Shown: piece after piece, positions 61,109-64,000 of the stretch | How positions within the stretch are numbered: position 1 is the stretch's first letter | How the letters are laid out: every line of letters starts with the position of its first letter | Origin: DAHUXD01 sp963736455 | GTDB taxonomy: Bacteria > Acidobacteriota > Thermoanaerobaculia > UBA5066 > Gp7-AA6 | Direction: 5' to 3' | DNA: 64,000 nt | Assembly: GCA_963736455.1 (NCBI GenBank) | Contig: CAVTON010000001.1 | Span: forward strand, 868,001 to 932,000 | Position numbers and translations under genes: made by a program | Notes under the pieces: generated by a model | Database searches by the model: none | The model's input: only the letters and a program-made list of their open reading frames with translations | Told to the model about the DNA's origin: nothing

Positions 61109-62407
61109 ATGAACATCTGCATGGTCGGGACCGGGTACGTCGGCCTCGTGACCGGAGCCTGCCTGGCCGACTTCGGCATGAACGTCGTGTGCGTGGACAA
61201 GGACGCCGCGAAGATCGCGGCGCTCCAGCGCGGAGAGATCCCGATCTACGAGCCGGGCCTCGAGGCGATCGTCTCGCGCAACGAGCGCGCCGGCCGGCTG
61301 CGGTTCACGACGGATCTGAAGGGCGCCATCGAGGAGGCGCTGGCCGTCTTCATCGCGGTCGGCACGCCGCCGAAGCCCGATGGCTCGCCCGACCTGACAT
61401 TCGTCCGACAGGTGGCGGAATCGATCGCTCTCCACATGAACGGCTACAAGGTCGTCGTGACGAAGTCCACGGTGCCGACGGGAACGGGCCGGATGATCGA
61501 ACAGATTCTCCGGGCGAAGAACGGCCGCCACGACTTCTCCGTCGTCTCGAACCCGGAGTTCCTGCGGGAGGGATCGGCGGTCTCCGATTTCCTGAGGCCC
61601 GACCGCGTCATCATCGGCGCGAGCGACGCCCGCGCCGTCGAGGTCCTGAAGGAGATCTACGGCCCCCTCTACCTGATCGAGACGCCTTTTCTCATCACGG
61701 ACGTCGCCTCGGCGGAGCTCATCAAGTACGCGTCGAACGGGTTTCTCGCCGTCAAGATCTCCTTCATCAACGAGGTCGCCCGGCTCTGCGAGCTGATGGG
61801 CGCCGACGTGCACGACGTGGCCCGGGGCATGGGCCTGGACAAGCGGATCGGAGGCAAGTTCCTCCACCCGGGGCCGGGCTTCGGCGGCTCCTGTTTCCCC
61901 AAGGACACGTCCGCCGTCGCCGACCTCGCCCGCCAGCAGGGCTACGAGTTCCAGATCATCGAGGCGACCATGCGGGTCAATGCCGCGACCAAGACGCGGA
62001 TGCTGGCGAAGATCGCCGAGGCCGCCGGGCCTCTGCCGGGCCAGACGGCCGCCGTGCTCGGCCTCTCCTTCAAGCCCGAGACGGACGACATCCGGGAATC
62101 GCCGGCCCTCGCCGTCGTCGCCGACCTGGAGCGCGCGGGAGCCTCGGTCCGCGCCTTCGATCCGGCCGCCATGGACAACGCGAGGGACCTGCACCCCCGG
62201 GTTCACTACGCGCGGGACGCCTACGACTGCGCCGCCGGAGCCGATTTCGTCGTGCTCGCGACGGAGTGGAACGAGTTCCGCGCGCTCGACCTGCCGCGGA
62301 TGGGGGCGCTCCTGCGCTCGAAAACGATGATCGACCTGCGCAACGTCTACGACCCATCCGAGATGCGGGCCGCGGGCTGGCGGTATGCCTGCGTCGGCCG
62401 GCCGTAG
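61109..62407 (+). CDS. ugd: UDP-glucose 6-dehydrogenase
   Basis: A 432-residue oxidoreductase making UDP-glucuronate from UDP-glucose with two NAD+. The N-terminus is NICMVGTGYVGLVTGACLAD, followed by VGTPPKPDGSPDL, TKSTVPTGTG, NPEFLREGSAV, and the catalytic Cys in PGFGGSCFPKD. FKPETDDIRESPAL marks the C-terminal domain. The ATG at 61109 follows a weak GGAAAG. It is placed between an epimerase and a decarboxylase, all acting on its product, forming a UDP-sugar unit for surface glycans. Confidence 0.96.
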   Translation: MNICMVGTGYVGLVTGACLADFGMNVVCVDKDAAKIAALQRGEIPIYEPGLEAIVSRNERAGRLRFTTDLKGAIEEALAVFIAVGTPPKPDGSPDLTFVRQVAESIALHMNGYKVVVTKSTVPTGTGRMIEQILRAKNGRHDFSVVSNPEFLREGSAVSDFLRPDRVIIGASDARAVEVLKEIYGPLYLIETPFLITDVASAELIKYASNGFLAVKISFINEVARLCELMGADVHDVARGMGLDKRIGGKFLHPGPGFGGSCFPKDTSAVADLARQQGYEFQIIEATMRVNAATKTRMLAKIAEAAGPLPGQTAAVLGLSFKPETDDIRESPALAVVADLERAGASVRAFDPAAMDNARDLHPRVHYARDAYDCAAGADFVVLATEWNEFRALDLPRMGALLRSKTMIDLRNVYDPSEMRAAGWRYACVGRP

Positions 62408-62434
62408 AGGATAGAGGAAGGAGCCCGAAAACCG

Positions 62435-63367
62435 ATGCGAGCTCTCGTCACCGGCGCCGCCGGATTTCTGGGCAGTCACCTCTGCGAACGCCTCCTCCGG
62501 GAGGGCCACGACGTGATCGCGATGGACAACCTGTTGACGGGAAACCCGCGCAACATCGCCCATCTCGACGCCGAGCGGCGGTTCCGCTTCGTGCGCCACG
62601 ACGTGACGCACTTCATCTTCGTGGACGGCCCGCTCGACGCCGTGCTGCACTTCGCGTCGCCCGCCTCGCCCATCGACTACCTGGAGCTGCCGATCCAGAC
62701 CCTGAAGGTCGGAGCCCTGGGAACGCACAACGCGCTCGGCCTCGCCAAGGCGAAGAAGGCCCGGTTTCTCCTCGCCTCGACCTCGGAGGTTTACGGGGAT
62801 CCCCTCGTCCACCCGCAGCCCGAGACCTACTGGGGCAACGTCAATCCGATCGGACCGCGCGGCGTCTACGACGAGGCCAAGCGCTTCGCCGAGGCCATCA
62901 CGATGGCGTATCGACGCTCCCACGGCGTCGACACGCGCATCGTGCGCATCTTCAACACGTACGGCGAGCGCATGCGCCCTCGCGACGGCCGCGTCGTGCC
63001 GGCGCTGATCGGGCAGGCATTGGCGGGCGAGCCGATGACGGTCTTCGGCGACGGCTCGCAGACCCGGTCGTTCTGCTACGTCTCCGACCTCATCGACGGC
63101 ATCTATCGTCTGCTGCTCTCGGACGTGGGCGAGCCCGTCAACATCGGAAACCCCGCCGAGCTCTCGGTTCTCGAGTTCGCCCGCACGATCCATTCGCTGA
63201 CCGGCACGAAGAGCGAGATCGTGTTCCGACCCCTGCCCGAGGACGATCCGAAGGTCCGGCAGCCCGACATCTCCAAGGCGAAAGCGAGGCTGGGGTGGGA
63301 GCCGAAGGTGGGGCTCGAAGACGGGCTCCGGCGAACGATCGCCTACTTCCGCGAGCTGGCCGGCTAG
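62435..63367 (+). CDS. UDP-glucuronate decarboxylase (UDP-xylose synthase)
   Basis: A 310-residue short-chain dehydrogenase of the UXS type. The Rossmann motif is LVTGAAGFLGSHLCERLL, with AMDNLLTGNPRNI, HFASPASPIDYLELPIQTLK (a UXS hallmark), ASTSEVYGDPLVHPQPE and the YDEAKRFAE catalytic pair. The family converts UDP-glucuronate to UDP-xylose (or the 4-keto pentose). The ATG follows GAGGAAGGAG. It uses the product of ugd just upstream. Its stop shares CTAG with the convergent ferredoxin stop. Confidence 0.93.
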   Translation: MRALVTGAAGFLGSHLCERLLREGHDVIAMDNLLTGNPRNIAHLDAERRFRFVRHDVTHFIFVDGPLDAVLHFASPASPIDYLELPIQTLKVGALGTHNALGLAKAKKARFLLASTSEVYGDPLVHPQPETYWGNVNPIGPRGVYDEAKRFAEAITMAYRRSHGVDTRIVRIFNTYGERMRPRDGRVVPALIGQALAGEPMTVFGDGSQTRSFCYVSDLIDGIYRLLLSDVGEPVNIGNPAELSVLEFARTIHSLTGTKSEIVFRPLPEDDPKVRQPDISKAKARLGWEPKVGLEDGLRRTIAYFRELAG

Positions 63368-63606
63368 GGCTCGGGGTCTCCGTCGCTCCCGATGGCCTCG
63401 ACGGGGCAGGAATCCATCGCCTCCTGGCACCGGGCGCTCTCTTCCGCGGACTCGGGCTGCCGGAAGACGTAGGAGTAGCCCCGGTCTTCGTTGCGCTGGA
63501 AGTTCTCCGGGGCGGTGACCCGGCAGACGTCGCAATCGATGCACTGCGCATCCACGTAGAACTTTCCGGGCACGCTTTCCTGAACCCGGTCCTTGCGGTC
63601 CGCCAT
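63364..63606 (-). CDS. [4Fe-4S] ferredoxin
   Basis: An 80-residue ferredoxin. The cluster ligands are in QCIDCDVC near residue 22 (C-x2-C-x2-C) with a further Cys in MDSCPVEAI; a fifth Cys lies between. The spacing fits single-cluster ferredoxins of the APENF/CPVEAI type. It is a small electron carrier. Its ATG lacks a Shine-Dalgarno sequence. It overlaps the convergent decarboxylase by four bases and is divergent from the cytochrome c gene at the right edge. Its redox partner is unknown. Confidence 0.88.
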   Translation of the reverse strand: MADRKDRVQESVPGKFYVDAQCIDCDVCRVTAPENFQRNEDRGYSYVFRQPESAEESARCQEAMDSCPVEAIGSDGDPEP

Positions 63607-63688
63607 GAGGGCGCCGACCTTAGCACGGCCTCCCGAGCCGACAAAATGAGAGCCGCATCAAGGACTCCGGCCGGGTCGGAGGCTGACT

Positions 63689-63694
63689 TACACT
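63689..63694 (+). promoter_or_regulatory. -10-like TACACT close to the edge cytochrome start
   Basis: TACACT ends seven bases before the GTG at 63702, with no Shine-Dalgarno sequence between them. Confidence 0.4.
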
Positions 63695-63701
63695 CCTCGC
63701 C

Positions 63702-64000
63702 GTGCTCCGGCGCCGACTCCTCGGGCTGGCGGTCTGCACGGCCGTGCTCGCGGCCTGCCGCCGCTCTCCCCTCCCCGAAGTCGAGCGCGCCGACCGGGAC
63801 TCCGCGGCGGGCCGGCGCATCTTCGAGCGCAAGTGCGCGTCCTGTCACAACGGCAACGGCGACGGGAACACGATCACCGCGAGCCATTTCCCGTACGCGA
63901 ACCTGATCGACGGAACCTGGCGCTCCGACGGCAGCCTCGCCGCGATCGAGCGGCAGGTCCGCGTCGGCCGCGATCCCATGCCGAGATTCCAGGGCAAGCT
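63702..64000 (+). CDS. c-type cytochrome lipoprotein, 3' end beyond the window
   Basis: The visible 99 codons begin with GTG and a lipoprotein signal whose lipobox is VLAAC (Cys at about residue 19). After a short linker comes AGRRIFERKCASCHNGNGDG, a class I cytochrome c start with one heme-binding CASCH. A Met in RDPMPRF near the end could be the axial ligand. The chain is cut by the window edge. It is likely a periplasmic or surface electron carrier. No partner is seen beyond the ferredoxin on the opposite strand. Confidence 0.87.
   Translation, partial: MLRRRLLGLAVCTAVLAACRRSPLPEVERADRDSAAGRRIFERKCASCHNGNGDGNTITASHFPYANLIDGTWRSDGSLAAIERQVRVGRDPMPRFQGK

Overview
The window is very GC-rich (roughly 68-70%) and almost entirely coding, with short gaps, many 1-4 bp stop/start overlaps and a high share of GTG/TTG starts. 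It encodes a diderm bacterium with LPS: KDO synthesis (kdsB, kdsA, kpsF/kdsD-like, kdsC), an LpxH-type lipid A phosphatase, LolA, an Mla-type lipid transporter and a large predicted outer-membrane barrel. Two CRTAC1-type (FG-GAP plus ASPIC/UnbV) proteins, a related TPR/FG-GAP protein and a pentaheme cytochrome fused to TPRs fit Acidobacteriota or a close relative. That assignment is inference from gene content, not from a marker tree.

Layout. 1-6402 (minus): pgpA, murB, a mannose-1-phosphate guanylyltransferase, MoxR, DUF58 and a transglutaminase cut by the left edge. 6432-14767 (plus): recA with its terminator, a large secreted barrel-like protein, purH, lolA, yajQ, a polyprenyl synthase and, after an AT-rich island, a small TPR protein. 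14775-21600: a membrane-anchored hypothetical (minus), then kdsB-pyrG-kdsA and kpsF-kdsC (plus), interrupted by a minus-strand DedA-rhodanese gene and a small secreted protein. 21597-27053: tatC-tatA (minus), a CtpA-type protease (plus), a glyoxalase-like protein and a secreted Ig-repeat protein (minus). 27223-33562 (plus): a flippase-like membrane protein, nrdR, a tandem repeat array, hsp20, lon, thiL and a DUF2062 protein. 33569-42986 (minus): a TMTC-like TPR membrane protein, sdaAA, sdaAB, a giant sigma-54 regulator, aroA and lpxH. 43056-57157: the pentaheme cytochrome, CRTAC1 protein, esterase and acetyltransferase (plus), then rhomboid, second CRTAC1 protein, TPR/FG-GAP protein, macrodomain, Mrp and PlsC (minus). 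57246-63367 (plus): mlaE, mlaF, mlaD and three UDP-sugar genes. The right end has a ferredoxin (minus) and a truncated c-type cytochrome lipoprotein (plus). No tRNA, rRNA, CRISPR array, transposase or prophage was seen, and no gene-free stretch exceeds 300 bases.

The most notable signal is an in-frame TGA inside the rhodanese domain of the DedA-rhodanese gene at 19226-19228, where relatives usually carry a cysteine. The reading frame continues with a complete, conserved C-terminus, so it is a selenocysteine candidate. Other points of interest are a recurrent -10-like hexamer ending 7-9 bases before start codons (predicted leaderless transcripts), a CTG start for kdsA, the recA terminator lying inside the signal-peptide region of the next gene, a tandem REP-like hairpin array, and a shared GCCT-N9-AGGC motif in two AT-rich intergenic islands.
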